Assembly (NCBI GenBank): GCA_043425375.1
Contig: JBHWQC010000128.1
Coordinates: 1 to 7,719, forward strand
DNA: 7,719 nt
Reading direction: 5' to 3'
Source: Atopostipes sp043425375
GTDB lineage: Bacteria > Bacillota > Bacilli > Lactobacillales > Carnobacteriaceae_A
Both the position numbers and the translations under genes were made by a program. Shown in pieces: positions 1-6,562 of this stretch (positions are counted from its first letter, which is position 1; every line of letters starts with the position of its first letter). Below the pieces are notes generated by a model. It was not told where the DNA came from, searched no databases, and was given only the letters and a program-made list of their open reading frames with translations.

Positions 1-312
1 AATTGTTGCATAGCTCGCAGCATATCTTATTGCCTGAAACTCAAAAGCTTCTCTGCGATGCTCAATATCCTTGCGATCTCTCTTAATTTCAATAAGCACA
101 ATATTTCCGCTGTTATCTACCGCAGTCAAATCACTTCTTCCGTTCTTTTCATTTCTAACTTGCCTGCCAACAATAAGCATAGATTCCTCTTCATCACAGA
201 TCATATCAATGCTGTTTCTTAAAATTTCTTCTATGTCATTTTCTGTCATATTTAGTTCTGAAAAAGTTATTGGTTCAATCCTTGCAGCTTGTTTTCCTTT
301 AACACTGTACAC
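1..312 (-). CDS. PD-(D/E)XK nuclease, NucS/DUF91-like (N-terminal part, cut by left edge)
   Basis: Open reading frame of 104 codons with no stop, running off the left edge, so the C-terminus is missing. Seen: a GTG start preceded by AGGAG (321-325) at 8 nt, an N-terminal helical stretch with TENDIEEILRNSIDMI (residues 23-38), then LIVGRQV (46-52), RSDLTAVD (59-66, candidate catalytic D61), LIEIKRD (73-79, the E-x-K pair E75/K77) and FQAIRYA (92-98, the Q-x3-Y that often follows in RecB-like nucleases). This D...ExK...QxxxY order is typical of NucS/DUF91-like PD-(D/E)XK enzymes, which cleave DNA with Mg2+. It begins 21 nt after the methylase stop, so it is probably the last known gene of the restriction-modification-like operon. 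An in-frame ATG at 330 and a GTG at 321 are possible alternative starts but have poorly placed ribosome sites. The fold assignment is fairly sure; the biological role (second nuclease of the system or a separate defence gene) is inference. Confidence 0.8.
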   Translation of the reverse strand, partial: MYSVKGKQAARIEPITFSELNMTENDIEEILRNSIDMICDEEESMLIVGRQVRNEKNGRSDLTAVDNSGNIVLIEIKRDRKDIEHRREAFEFQAIRYAASYATI

Positions 313-320
313 GATTTCCA

Positions 321-325
321 CTCCT
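321..325 (-). promoter_or_regulatory. Ribosome binding site choosing the GTG start at 312
   Basis: AGGAG lies 8 nt before GTG 312. The competing ATG at 330 has only AGGA with 1-nt spacing. This supports GTG as the start of the PD-(D/E)XK gene. Confidence 0.55.
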
Positions 326-333
326 ATCATTTC

Positions 334-1425
334 CTAATCTATCACTTTCACTTTGTTCTCAATAAAGTTAATTTCATTTTGGTCCAGACCATATTTTTGG
401 TATAGCTGTTGGTCGATTTCTGGAATTGATTTTTTCCAGTTGATATCAGAAGATAATGTGAAATCTAACAATGGAATTACAAAGCCAAAAGAGAAGCTAC
501 GGTTAGGTTCATTTAATGCAGCGTAGGCAAAAAACCTAGTCTGAGTGTATTTCATAAAGTTTTCAGCCTCTATTCTATTTGGGGAGCTAAAAATTAGCAT
601 TTTACTTCTACCGAATGCCGTTTTAGGCGGATAAAGCTCAATAAGCTCTCCGATTCTTTTATGCACATTATCAATAGTAGGTTGACCTGAAACTAAGCTT
701 TTCTTAGGATAAGCAGAAGTCATTCCAATCTTATATTGATCAATCAGCTCTATATTTTTCTTAATTGTATCCCTTTCAACGTAAAACCATTTCGCACGAC
801 CTGCTGACCCCGACATATGATTTGTCAAAAGCTTTATTGGGTTTTTTAACCCCTCTGGTGTTTCGGAAACTAATGTTGGATTCTTTTCAACAAAGTTACT
901 CTCAATTCCAAAAGTCTTGTTTGAAACAGTTTTCTCAAGACGATCTCCAAATAATTTTCTTCCAACTGTGAAACTAGGGTCTGGTGACAAATTCATCCAT
1001 TCATCAATGCTTACAGTTGCTACTACATCTGAATAAATTCTATTCGAGTATTGATACGTTTCGTGTCTTTGTGTTAAATCTCTGTTTACGATGGAGACAC
1101 CTGCAGATAAATTCGCATTAGCATCAAAAATCGGTTCTGGTTCTTTATCTGTCCTATACCATGCCCGCTTATCACCTGTACCTTCAAAAGCTCTGATGGA
1201 AACAGTATGCCCATCACTAAGAATCTTTTTCCCAAACCCTTGGAAGTTACCAGTACTATCAAACCATCCACCAAATGGATAAATCAGTGAAGTCCTACCA
1301 CCTATTTTATCAGCTAAATTCTGAAATAGATAATAGACCCATTTTGAGTTTGCTTGAGATTGAGTTTCTGTTTTTTCTACCGATTCTTGGTAGGGTGGGT
1401 TACCTACAACATAGTCAAATTTCAT
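334..1425 (-). CDS. Eco57I-like adenine methyltransferase, catalytic C-terminal half (starts at NPPY)
   Basis: 363 aa. The protein opens with VGNPPYQ (N9-P-P-Y12), motif IV of N6-adenine DNA methyltransferases, which holds the target adenine. There is no FTP motif or SAM-binding motif I before it. Those lie at the C-terminus of the upstream 1085-aa protein, so the two chains together make one methyltransferase fold. Residues about 30-135 carry the rest of the catalytic domain (for example SLIYPFGGWF at 46-55); residues about 140-320 probably form the target-recognition domain; the end, SIPEIDQQLYQKYGLDQNEI (333-352), is a C-terminal signature I recall from Eco57I-methylase-domain proteins that begin with MKFD-VIGNPPYQ. 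The ATG overlaps the upstream TGA as ATGA, with GGAGG 9 nt before it inside the upstream coding sequence, which points to translational coupling. Inference: it methylates adenine in a specific site, and works only together with the upstream protein. Confidence 0.85.
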   Translation of the reverse strand: MKFDYVVGNPPYQESVEKTETQSQANSKWVYYLFQNLADKIGGRTSLIYPFGGWFDSTGNFQGFGKKILSDGHTVSIRAFEGTGDKRAWYRTDKEPEPIFDANANLSAGVSIVNRDLTQRHETYQYSNRIYSDVVATVSIDEWMNLSPDPSFTVGRKLFGDRLEKTVSNKTFGIESNFVEKNPTLVSETPEGLKNPIKLLTNHMSGSAGRAKWFYVERDTIKKNIELIDQYKIGMTSAYPKKSLVSGQPTIDNVHKRIGELIELYPPKTAFGRSKMLIFSSPNRIEAENFMKYTQTRFFAYAALNEPNRSFSFGFVIPLLDFTLSSDINWKKSIPEIDQQLYQKYGLDQNEINFIENKVKVID

Positions 1426-4400
1426 GAGTTACTACCTCCAAACAATTCATCACATTTAATTTCAAAATTACCTTCGCCACGAGCAAAAGGTATTGTATCT
1501 AGATATACGACGTGCGAATCATCGATATTCTTGGCATTTTCATCGAATCCAAAGATAAAATTCCTTGCTATTTTATAGATGATTTCACTTGGCGCAAAGC
1601 CATAGATTTGGTTTTCGAGAATGTGCTTCAAACGAGCATCTTTATCAGGAATTTGATCTTCTAATCCTACATACAAACGCTTCACGATTTCTGTTAAATA
1701 TAAACCTGATTTGATGTATAAATCAACAAATGTCTTATCTGGGTTCCTGAAATCTTCTGGACTTTCTTCCTGCAACTTATCCACCATCATCTTTACTACT
1801 CTTTTTGGTGTAAAGATTTGGTTGGTTTGTTGCGGTGGAATGTAGTCGAAAATGTCCTCTTCTTGACTTTCATCAAAGTAGTTAGCCAACTCTTGACGTT
1901 TACGCAAAAACTCCTGACATGATTCATCAAATACGATTGGATCAAAGAAATTATACGTATCACGCAAAGTACGGAATTGATCTAAGGTGATGCCGGTCAC
2001 TTCTTTGAAAACTGAATCCGTGATGGTCATGTCAAAGTTAGCAAGCGTTGTTGTAGGCTCACCATAAGCCATCAAGAATGATGGGATTGTACGAGAAAAA
2101 CCACGCAAGCGAGCACGGACATCATCTTCAACTGTATTTTTCTTCTTCTCTTCCGCTTTTTGAAGCACTGTTTCAGTTGCTTTTTGCGACAATTCCTTAG
2201 TCTTAGTTTCAACAGTCGCAAAAACTTCTTTCTTGAAATTTTCTTCGATTTCTTGTTTCTTAGCTTCGTAAGTTGCTTTTGCTTCTGCTACCTTGATTGG
2301 GTCATTATGCGATTCAGCAACCATTGACTTGTATTCCACTTCAGCTTCATTATGTTTGATTTCAGCTTGCCTTTGAACAGTTTCAACCTCACGTGCGATG
2401 ACATTAGCACTTTGTTGCACAACTTGTTCTGCTACTTTAGCCGTTAAACCGTTTTCTTTTGCTAGTTCTTTCACAGCATCTTGTGTGCTTTGTTTGAAGC
2501 TAGTTGCAACCACATTTGATAAGTTGTTAGCCGCGTCATCTGCTGCTTTTTCAACTGTCGCTTCTATATCTGCATAGACTTTTTCGCCAAAATGAGCTTC
2601 TGTTGTCGCTACTACAATATCTTGTTCAACAGTTACTTCACCATTGTCATCAACTTTTACATCCTTAGTATCAATCGGATCGTCCGTCTTACGTGGCACA
2701 GTTTTCCCTTTATCAACAGGATTTAATTGCTCAAGGATTTCACGCGCCCCAGCTGAAGCGAATATTCCTGAAATATTTTGGAATAGCAAGTTAGACATGA
2801 ATCCACGACGAACAACCTCTTGTGCCTTAATTACTTTTGGAATAGTTAAAACTTGATTCACATCAAGCTCGACCATTTTTCCTTCATTATCTTCTGCAAT
2901 GACCGGGAAAAAATTTAACAAGGTTCTAATGTTGTCTTTACGGTCTTCGGTTGTCCCACCACCATTTGACGTCTTACGCGATAGGTTATTTGCAAATTCA
3001 TCATAAATAGTAAGTGTACGTTCAGGTGCAAAGTCGAAAACATAAGCATTTTCTTTTTGATGCATTTCACCATTCACTTCATACTCCCATGGATTTTGAG
3101 CACGAAATGCCGCTTGCATATACTGGCTTGGTGATTTCATATTTGATAGCATGAGTACTGCTGTCCACTCAGACACCGTCACACCAGTCGTTAATTGTCC
3201 AACTGATAATGTTATAGTTCTATCATTTTCTGCAATTGCATCTCTAACACGATCTAGTGACTTTTGATTGATGATTTGGTCATCAGTTGTTCTACCATCA
3301 CCTGCAGCAAGAATGATTTCGTAGCTATCAAAAACGGGATGATTCTTAAGTAATTTCTCAAGAGCCTTCGCGCTAGCTACGCGATTTAGTAACCAAAATG
3401 TGTGTTTTAATTCAGCGCGTAGTTCTTTTGTAGAAAACGGGTACTTCTCATTATGAGACAGAGAATCCAACCATTTCTTTATATCTGCTTCGTGGATAAA
3501 CTTCCCTGCATCATTGGTTTCAAAAAATTCATTTAGATCAAAGGCATAATCAATGTTCTCGCCGTCAATTTTTGCACCTTTATTTACTTCATCAGTGATC
3601 ATTTGACTCATCTGATAAGAAAATAAGCTTAAACGAGGCATTTTGTCGTAGGGATTATTTTCTTCAGACTCTATGGGCCAATCGGCTTTTGCCTCTTGTT
3701 CATCAGCATATGTCCAGTTATAAATTTGATCATCTGAAAACTTACCTGATGCAACTGCTTTAAATGGCGTCCCCGATAAATGTAGTGTGAAATTACGATT
3801 GATATTTTCAAACGCGATATCAGTTTTAAAAGTGTCAACCCCTTCATGAGATTCATCAATAACAAGCAAATCCCATTCTAAGTCTTTCACCCATTTCAGT
3901 TTGTCGTGGTTTCCACCAAATGAAATCGCTCCCTTTAAATCTTGAAGTGAAATAAAGGCCAGCATTTTATTCTTGCCATCCATCATCTGTCCTATAAATT
4001 CATCTCGATCCATTACTGGACGATCTTTCAAGGAATCACTAGTAGAAACAAATGCATAGTCCGTTTGCCATGCAATGAATTTTTCAAAATCATCAAACCA
4101 AGAATTTACAATAGCCGGTCGATTGGTTACGATTAAAACTTTAGACGCATCAAGTTTTCTTATGAAATCATACGTTGTGAGTGTTTTACCAAATCTTGGT
4201 TTAGCATTCCACAAGAATTCGCCGCCTTTATATTTTTTTGCATAATCAAGCGTCATATTAACAGCATTTTCTTGCTCATTTCGCAAGGTATACTGCAATT
4301 TTTCCTTTACCTGACTTCTCTCATTATTACGAAAATCATTAAAATCAGCATGGGATTTTTCTGGTGTCCCATTATAGAAAAACCACTCAGTATTAGTGCG

Positions 4401-4679
4401 CTGTTCAATATTTTTGTACCTACGCAAATAAGTATGCAGTTGTTTGTCCTTAAACCAATCATCAGAAGTATTGAACTTTGCTGGTTCAGACCACAATTTG
4501 TCATAAGCTAAGTTAATAGCCGCCGTTTTTGTTTGCTCCTTAATGCGTTCATCAACATTTTTACGTTCAGTATACCCGATTTTTACCCACCCATTATAGT
4601 CTTGGATAGTTGGCAACGTATAAGCGTAAATTTGCGGATAAATGATTTTAGTCGTTTTGATAACCGTATTATCACTCAT
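1422..4679 (-). CDS. GIY-YIG nuclease / SF2 helicase / coiled coil / N-terminal half of adenine MTase fusion
   Basis: 1085 aa, four parts by eye. (1) Residues 14-104, a T5orf172-like GIY-YIG nuclease: QIYAYTLP (16-23), WVKIGYT (31-37), candidate catalytic R45 in NVDERIKEQ and E98 in NTEWFF. (2) Residues about 130-560, superfamily 2 helicase/translocase of the type III Res kind: Walker A-like AKPRFGKT (159-166), DESH (275-278), SGTPF (302-306), GQLTTGVTV (494-502) and motif VI-like QAAFRAQNPW (522-531). (3) Residues about 690-850, rich in Ala/Glu/Lys and probably coiled coil. (4) Residues about 860-1085, the N-terminal methyltransferase half: IFTPKRVV (955-962, motif X), FVDLYIKSGLYLTEI (984-998, a variant motif I) and QIYGFAPSEIIYKIARN (1024-1040). 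NPPY is absent and is supplied by the next gene. ATG at 4679 follows the upstream stop by 2 nt, with AAAGGAG 10 nt before it. Likely role (inference): ATP-driven DNA translocation and cutting, plus SAM binding for modification. Confidence 0.88.
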   Translation of the reverse strand: MSDNTVIKTTKIIYPQIYAYTLPTIQDYNGWVKIGYTERKNVDERIKEQTKTAAINLAYDKLWSEPAKFNTSDDWFKDKQLHTYLRRYKNIEQRTNTEWFFYNGTPEKSHADFNDFRNNERSQVKEKLQYTLRNEQENAVNMTLDYAKKYKGGEFLWNAKPRFGKTLTTYDFIRKLDASKVLIVTNRPAIVNSWFDDFEKFIAWQTDYAFVSTSDSLKDRPVMDRDEFIGQMMDGKNKMLAFISLQDLKGAISFGGNHDKLKWVKDLEWDLLVIDESHEGVDTFKTDIAFENINRNFTLHLSGTPFKAVASGKFSDDQIYNWTYADEQEAKADWPIESEENNPYDKMPRLSLFSYQMSQMITDEVNKGAKIDGENIDYAFDLNEFFETNDAGKFIHEADIKKWLDSLSHNEKYPFSTKELRAELKHTFWLLNRVASAKALEKLLKNHPVFDSYEIILAAGDGRTTDDQIINQKSLDRVRDAIAENDRTITLSVGQLTTGVTVSEWTAVLMLSNMKSPSQYMQAAFRAQNPWEYEVNGEMHQKENAYVFDFAPERTLTIYDEFANNLSRKTSNGGGTTEDRKDNIRTLLNFFPVIAEDNEGKMVELDVNQVLTIPKVIKAQEVVRRGFMSNLLFQNISGIFASAGAREILEQLNPVDKGKTVPRKTDDPIDTKDVKVDDNGEVTVEQDIVVATTEAHFGEKVYADIEATVEKAADDAANNLSNVVATSFKQSTQDAVKELAKENGLTAKVAEQVVQQSANVIAREVETVQRQAEIKHNEAEVEYKSMVAESHNDPIKVAEAKATYEAKKQEIEENFKKEVFATVETKTKELSQKATETVLQKAEEKKKNTVEDDVRARLRGFSRTIPSFLMAYGEPTTTLANFDMTITDSVFKEVTGITLDQFRTLRDTYNFFDPIVFDESCQEFLRKRQELANYFDESQEEDIFDYIPPQQTNQIFTPKRVVKMMVDKLQEESPEDFRNPDKTFVDLYIKSGLYLTEIVKRLYVGLEDQIPDKDARLKHILENQIYGFAPSEIIYKIARNFIFGFDENAKNIDDSHVVYLDTIPFARGEGNFEIKCDELFGGSNS
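1435..1439 (-). promoter_or_regulatory. Ribosome binding site inside the upstream gene for the NPPY methylase
   Basis: GGAGG, encoding part of the final Gly-Gly-Ser of the 1085-aa protein, sits 9 nt before the ATG at 1425. With the ATGA overlap it supports re-initiation by terminating ribosomes rather than a sequencing frameshift. Confidence 0.65.
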
Positions 4680-4681
4680 AT

Positions 4682-5611
4682 CTACCTAACTCCTTTATCA
4701 AAGAATTCCATTTTATTCGTTTCCCAGTTCATGATTTTTACGCGTTTTCCTGGCTTTATCCTCCATTGTTCCTCTGGCTCTTCATAATCAAAAAGCGACA
4801 TTTGTACTTCAAGAATCTTTTCGCGTTTTTCCGTTAATGGGATGATATACTTCAAACCATCCATCTGAAAAAGATTGTAACTGATAATTTCCGCTATATT
4901 TGCAAACAAGCCATAAGTTGGTTCTTCGAGCCATTTTTGAAAATAATAATCTCTGTATGTGTAAAGAAGATTTTCCCTAGCAAGTAAAAGTGAGTCACCA
5001 CTCCACTCAAAACCATAGCTTGATTTATACGCTTCAACCACTAAACGTTGCCATTCTGCTTTATCGTCAACTTCTGCATTGATACGTTTAAGTTTCCTAT
5101 CGACAAAGCCAACCCGTTTAGTAAGTGGCACAATTTCACCGGTTTCCATATTATAACGAGTCGCCATATAGGGCGCTTCACCAGCTGTAATCTCTAACCA
5201 AGTCCGCTTCACATACGTTTCCAATTCATCGTTTATATAATCTTTTTCAATCTCATCATTTTGCTTCTTCACAATCCAGATAGGTGTGAACACTTCTGCT
5301 TTTGATTTAGTTCGTTCTTTTTGCATCTCTTTAGATTTGAGAGCACGCGGTTTAATGATATTTCCCATTCGCCCTGTAACTAATTCAGGTAACATCTGAG
5401 CAGTTGCCGCATAAGCTTTTGAACCGAACTTCACATAATTTTCGTTTGCCCATATAATATTTTTTTTCTTCTTCGAAGTTGATGTCGTTCGATCAATTAA
5501 CAAAATATCCAATATACCAGGCATTTGTTCACGTATTGTATTTTCAAGAATATCAGTCGAGCTAATCGAATCGATATTTCTATCTTTATTTTCTTCAATT
5601 GAATTAATCAT
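4682..5611 (-). CDS. Methyltransferase-like 'restriction subunit M' protein without NPPY
   Basis: 309 aa from ATG 5611, chosen because AGGAG (5617-5621) precedes it; an in-frame ATG at 5650 adds 13 residues but has no ribosome site and reads through the hsdM remnant. Visible motifs: AEVFTPIWIV (105-114, motif X-like FTP), WLEITAGEAPYMATRYN (138-154, in the place of SAM motif I), RVGFVDRKL (166-174), YGFEWSGDSLLLARENLL (199-216) and ISYNLFQMDGLKYIIP (243-258). This motif set matches proteins commonly annotated as restriction endonuclease subunit M. No NPPY/DPPY is present; NLFQMDG may occupy that position, so it may be a degenerate methylase acting as a specificity or structural subunit rather than an active enzyme. 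It lies 2 nt ahead of the helicase-nuclease fusion, so co-translation is likely. Family placement is fairly sure; function is not. Confidence 0.78.
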   Translation of the reverse strand: MINSIEENKDRNIDSISSTDILENTIREQMPGILDILLIDRTTSTSKKKKNIIWANENYVKFGSKAYAATAQMLPELVTGRMGNIIKPRALKSKEMQKERTKSKAEVFTPIWIVKKQNDEIEKDYINDELETYVKRTWLEITAGEAPYMATRYNMETGEIVPLTKRVGFVDRKLKRINAEVDDKAEWQRLVVEAYKSSYGFEWSGDSLLLARENLLYTYRDYYFQKWLEEPTYGLFANIAEIISYNLFQMDGLKYIIPLTEKREKILEVQMSLFDYEEPEEQWRIKPGKRVKIMNWETNKMEFFDKGVR

Positions 5612-5616
5612 AGTAT

Positions 5617-5621
5617 CTCCT
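5617..5621 (-). promoter_or_regulatory. Ribosome binding site choosing ATG 5611
   Basis: AGGAG lies 5 nt before ATG 5611. There is nothing comparable upstream of the in-frame ATG at 5650, so the shorter 309-aa product is preferred. Confidence 0.55.
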
Positions 5622-5825
5622 ACAAACAAATAGCCGCCTCCTCTCGCCATCGTTTAAACATCTTAACTACAGTCTTAATTATGCTAGTAGATGTCCAAAG
5701 TTCTCCACCAGCTTTTCCTTCAACGCTGGCAAACTATTCGCTTCTTTTGGAACCCAGAAGATGTTCTCTGCTTCGTATTCATCTCGGTCTTCTTCAAATC
5801 CAATATTTCCTGTTTTCTCAGTCAT
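5620..5825 (-). pseudogene. hsdM: Collapsed remnant of type I methylase subunit hsdM
   Basis: An ATG at 5825 with TTTGGAGG about 6 nt upstream opens a 48-codon frame (5679-5825). Its residues 12-29 read EDRDEYEAENIFWVPKEA, almost identical to the conserved DRDEYTAENIFWVPKEARW segment of type I HsdM. At about 5735 similarity moves to another frame (5620-5733), FASVEGKAGGELWTSTSIIKTVVKM, matching the HsdM motif X region FASAEGKKGGQFYTPxSVVxLLVEM. In HsdM these blocks lie roughly 80-100 residues apart, so the DNA between them has been lost. The first residues (GNIGFE) resemble the extreme HsdM N-terminus, and a third-frame GGGYLFVGDT (5612-5638) resembles motif I GSGGMFVQS; those two matches are tentative. 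The catalytic domain is gone, so there can be no methylase activity. It sits 17 nt after the XRE regulator, so the regulator may once have served a type I system. The 48-aa peptide could still be translated. Confidence 0.75.
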
Positions 5826-5842
5826 CTTTTTCCTCCAAATGT

Positions 5843-6436
5843 TTAATAGTTATGATTATCAAAGACTTCGAATATTTCACCTTCAAAGACTTCTTGTTCT
5901 GGTTTGCTGTTTACCCAATCGGGTAATACTTCATAATAATGAGCCAGCGCTTCAATCGTTTTGTGTAAAACGGATTCATGCTGTACTTTTTCAAGCAGCT
6001 CTACGATGAGCTTGTAGGTCTGTAAATATGGATTATTATCTACTAAATCCATTGCATCCTTAAATCTTGATATGAGTTTTGCTTTTTCAATATCTCGTTC
6101 GATGGCATGCATTTCTTCTTTATCGTAAATAGGAACTTCAACGAGATCATTCATCTCACCCAAAGAAAACTGTTGCTCATGCTTCTTGACTACAGGCTTG
6201 AGTTCTTTTTTCAGCTTTTCCTTCTGGATCTCCAACTGATCAATTTCTGTAAGCTCACGTCCAAAGTAAGACGCATTAATTCCAAAAAGTTCTTCTAAAA
6301 CGGGTAGATATTTCTTTGGAATGTTCTGTCGCCCTTTTACCCACATGTTTATATTTTGTTTTTTAATACCAAGTTTTTCTGCAAGTTCTATATGTTGGAG
6401 ATTATAGAGGTTTAAAATATATTCTAATCCTATCAC
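5843..6436 (-). CDS. XRE/Cro-CI family regulator (likely controller of the restriction operon)
   Basis: 197 aa from GTG 6436, chosen because a perfect AGGAGGTGA (6441-6449) precedes it. An in-frame ATG at 6508 would lie inside the -35 box of the promoter and is not credible. Residues about 4-53 form a helix-turn-helix domain: IELAEKLGIKKQNINMWVKG (16-35) is the helix-turn-helix core, followed by R36 and the IPKKYLPVLEELFGI helix (39-53). Residues about 60-90 are charged and helical (probable coiled coil for dimerisation); the acidic C-terminal part (about 95-197) is not recognised. It is the first gene of the operon, and a palindrome overlaps its own -35 box, so auto-repression that also sets expression of the downstream restriction genes is likely. 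This resembles controller proteins of restriction-modification systems, but it is longer than the small C proteins (about 80 aa). DNA-binding role is confident; targets are inferred. Confidence 0.85.
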   Translation of the reverse strand: MIGLEYILNLYNLQHIELAEKLGIKKQNINMWVKGRQNIPKKYLPVLEELFGINASYFGRELTEIDQLEIQKEKLKKELKPVVKKHEQQFSLGEMNDLVEVPIYDKEEMHAIERDIEKAKLISRFKDAMDLVDNNPYLQTYKLIVELLEKVQHESVLHKTIEALAHYYEVLPDWVNSKPEQEVFEGEIFEVFDNHNY

Positions 6437-6440
6437 GTTC

Positions 6441-6449
6441 TCACCTCCT
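6441..6449 (-). promoter_or_regulatory. Ribosome binding site fixing the GTG start of the XRE gene
   Basis: AGGAGGTGA is an extended complement of the 16S 3' end. The GGAGG core ends 7 nt before GTG 6436. It decides the start in favour of GTG over upstream in-frame codons. Confidence 0.75.
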
Positions 6450-6479
6450 GGCTCAGGGCAATGTTCCAATATAATATTT

Positions 6480-6508
6480 ATTATAATTCGTTTTATTGAC
6501 TGGGTCAA
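6480..6508 (-). promoter_or_regulatory. Sigma-A type promoter of the XRE/restriction operon
   Basis: On the minus strand, TTGACC (6503-6508) is followed after exactly 17 nt by TATAAT (6480-6485), a near-perfect vegetative promoter. Expected transcription start is about 6473, giving a leader of some 35-40 nt that holds the AGGAGGTGA ribosome site. No other promoter or terminator is obvious between here and the helicase gene, so it probably serves the whole operon. Confidence 0.75.
6496..6508. promoter_or_regulatory. Palindromic operator candidate over the -35 box
   Basis: TTGAC-TGG-GTCAA is a perfect inverted repeat of two 5-bp arms with a 3-bp centre. One arm coincides with the -35 hexamer. 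Its position upstream of an XRE gene suggests an autoregulatory operator that blocks RNA polymerase when bound. A further half-site-like TATTGAC occurs at 6565-6571. Confidence 0.45.
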
Positions 6509-6562
6509 TTTTTAATGTAATTGTTTTCTAATTTTTCGACAATTATTCTATCTACTCACAAC

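Noticed and set aside
71..337. Plus-strand 88-codon Ser/Phe/Ile-rich open frame
   Set aside because: Antisense to the PD-(D/E)XK gene; composition is typical of the complement of a real gene.
1420..1430. Programmed -1 frameshift joining the two methylase genes
   Set aside because: No slippery heptamer before the TGA, while the ATGA overlap and GGAGG explain re-initiation. Not excluded, but less likely.
2080..2600. Possible internal repeat in the Ala/Glu/Lys-rich part of the fusion protein
   Set aside because: Similarity between segments is explained by coiled-coil composition; no clear repeat unit at the DNA level.
4272..4511. Plus-strand 79-codon open frame
   Set aside because: Lies antisense to the GIY-YIG domain with its conserved motifs, has no homologous feel and no ribosome site; a shadow.
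5609..5650. Longer 322-aa version of the 309-aa MTase-like protein, starting at ATG 5650
   Set aside because: No ribosome binding site before 5650; the extra residues (ARGGGYLFVGDT) look like out-of-frame hsdM remnant; ATG 5611 has AGGAG.
5681..6009. Two overlapping plus-strand open frames (81 and 82 codons)
   Set aside because: Antisense to the XRE gene and hsdM remnant, no ribosome sites, low-complexity Phe/Ser composition.
6437..6508. 221-aa version of the XRE regulator starting at ATG 6508
   Set aside because: The start would overlap the -35 box and the leader; the perfect AGGAGGTGA places initiation at GTG 6436.
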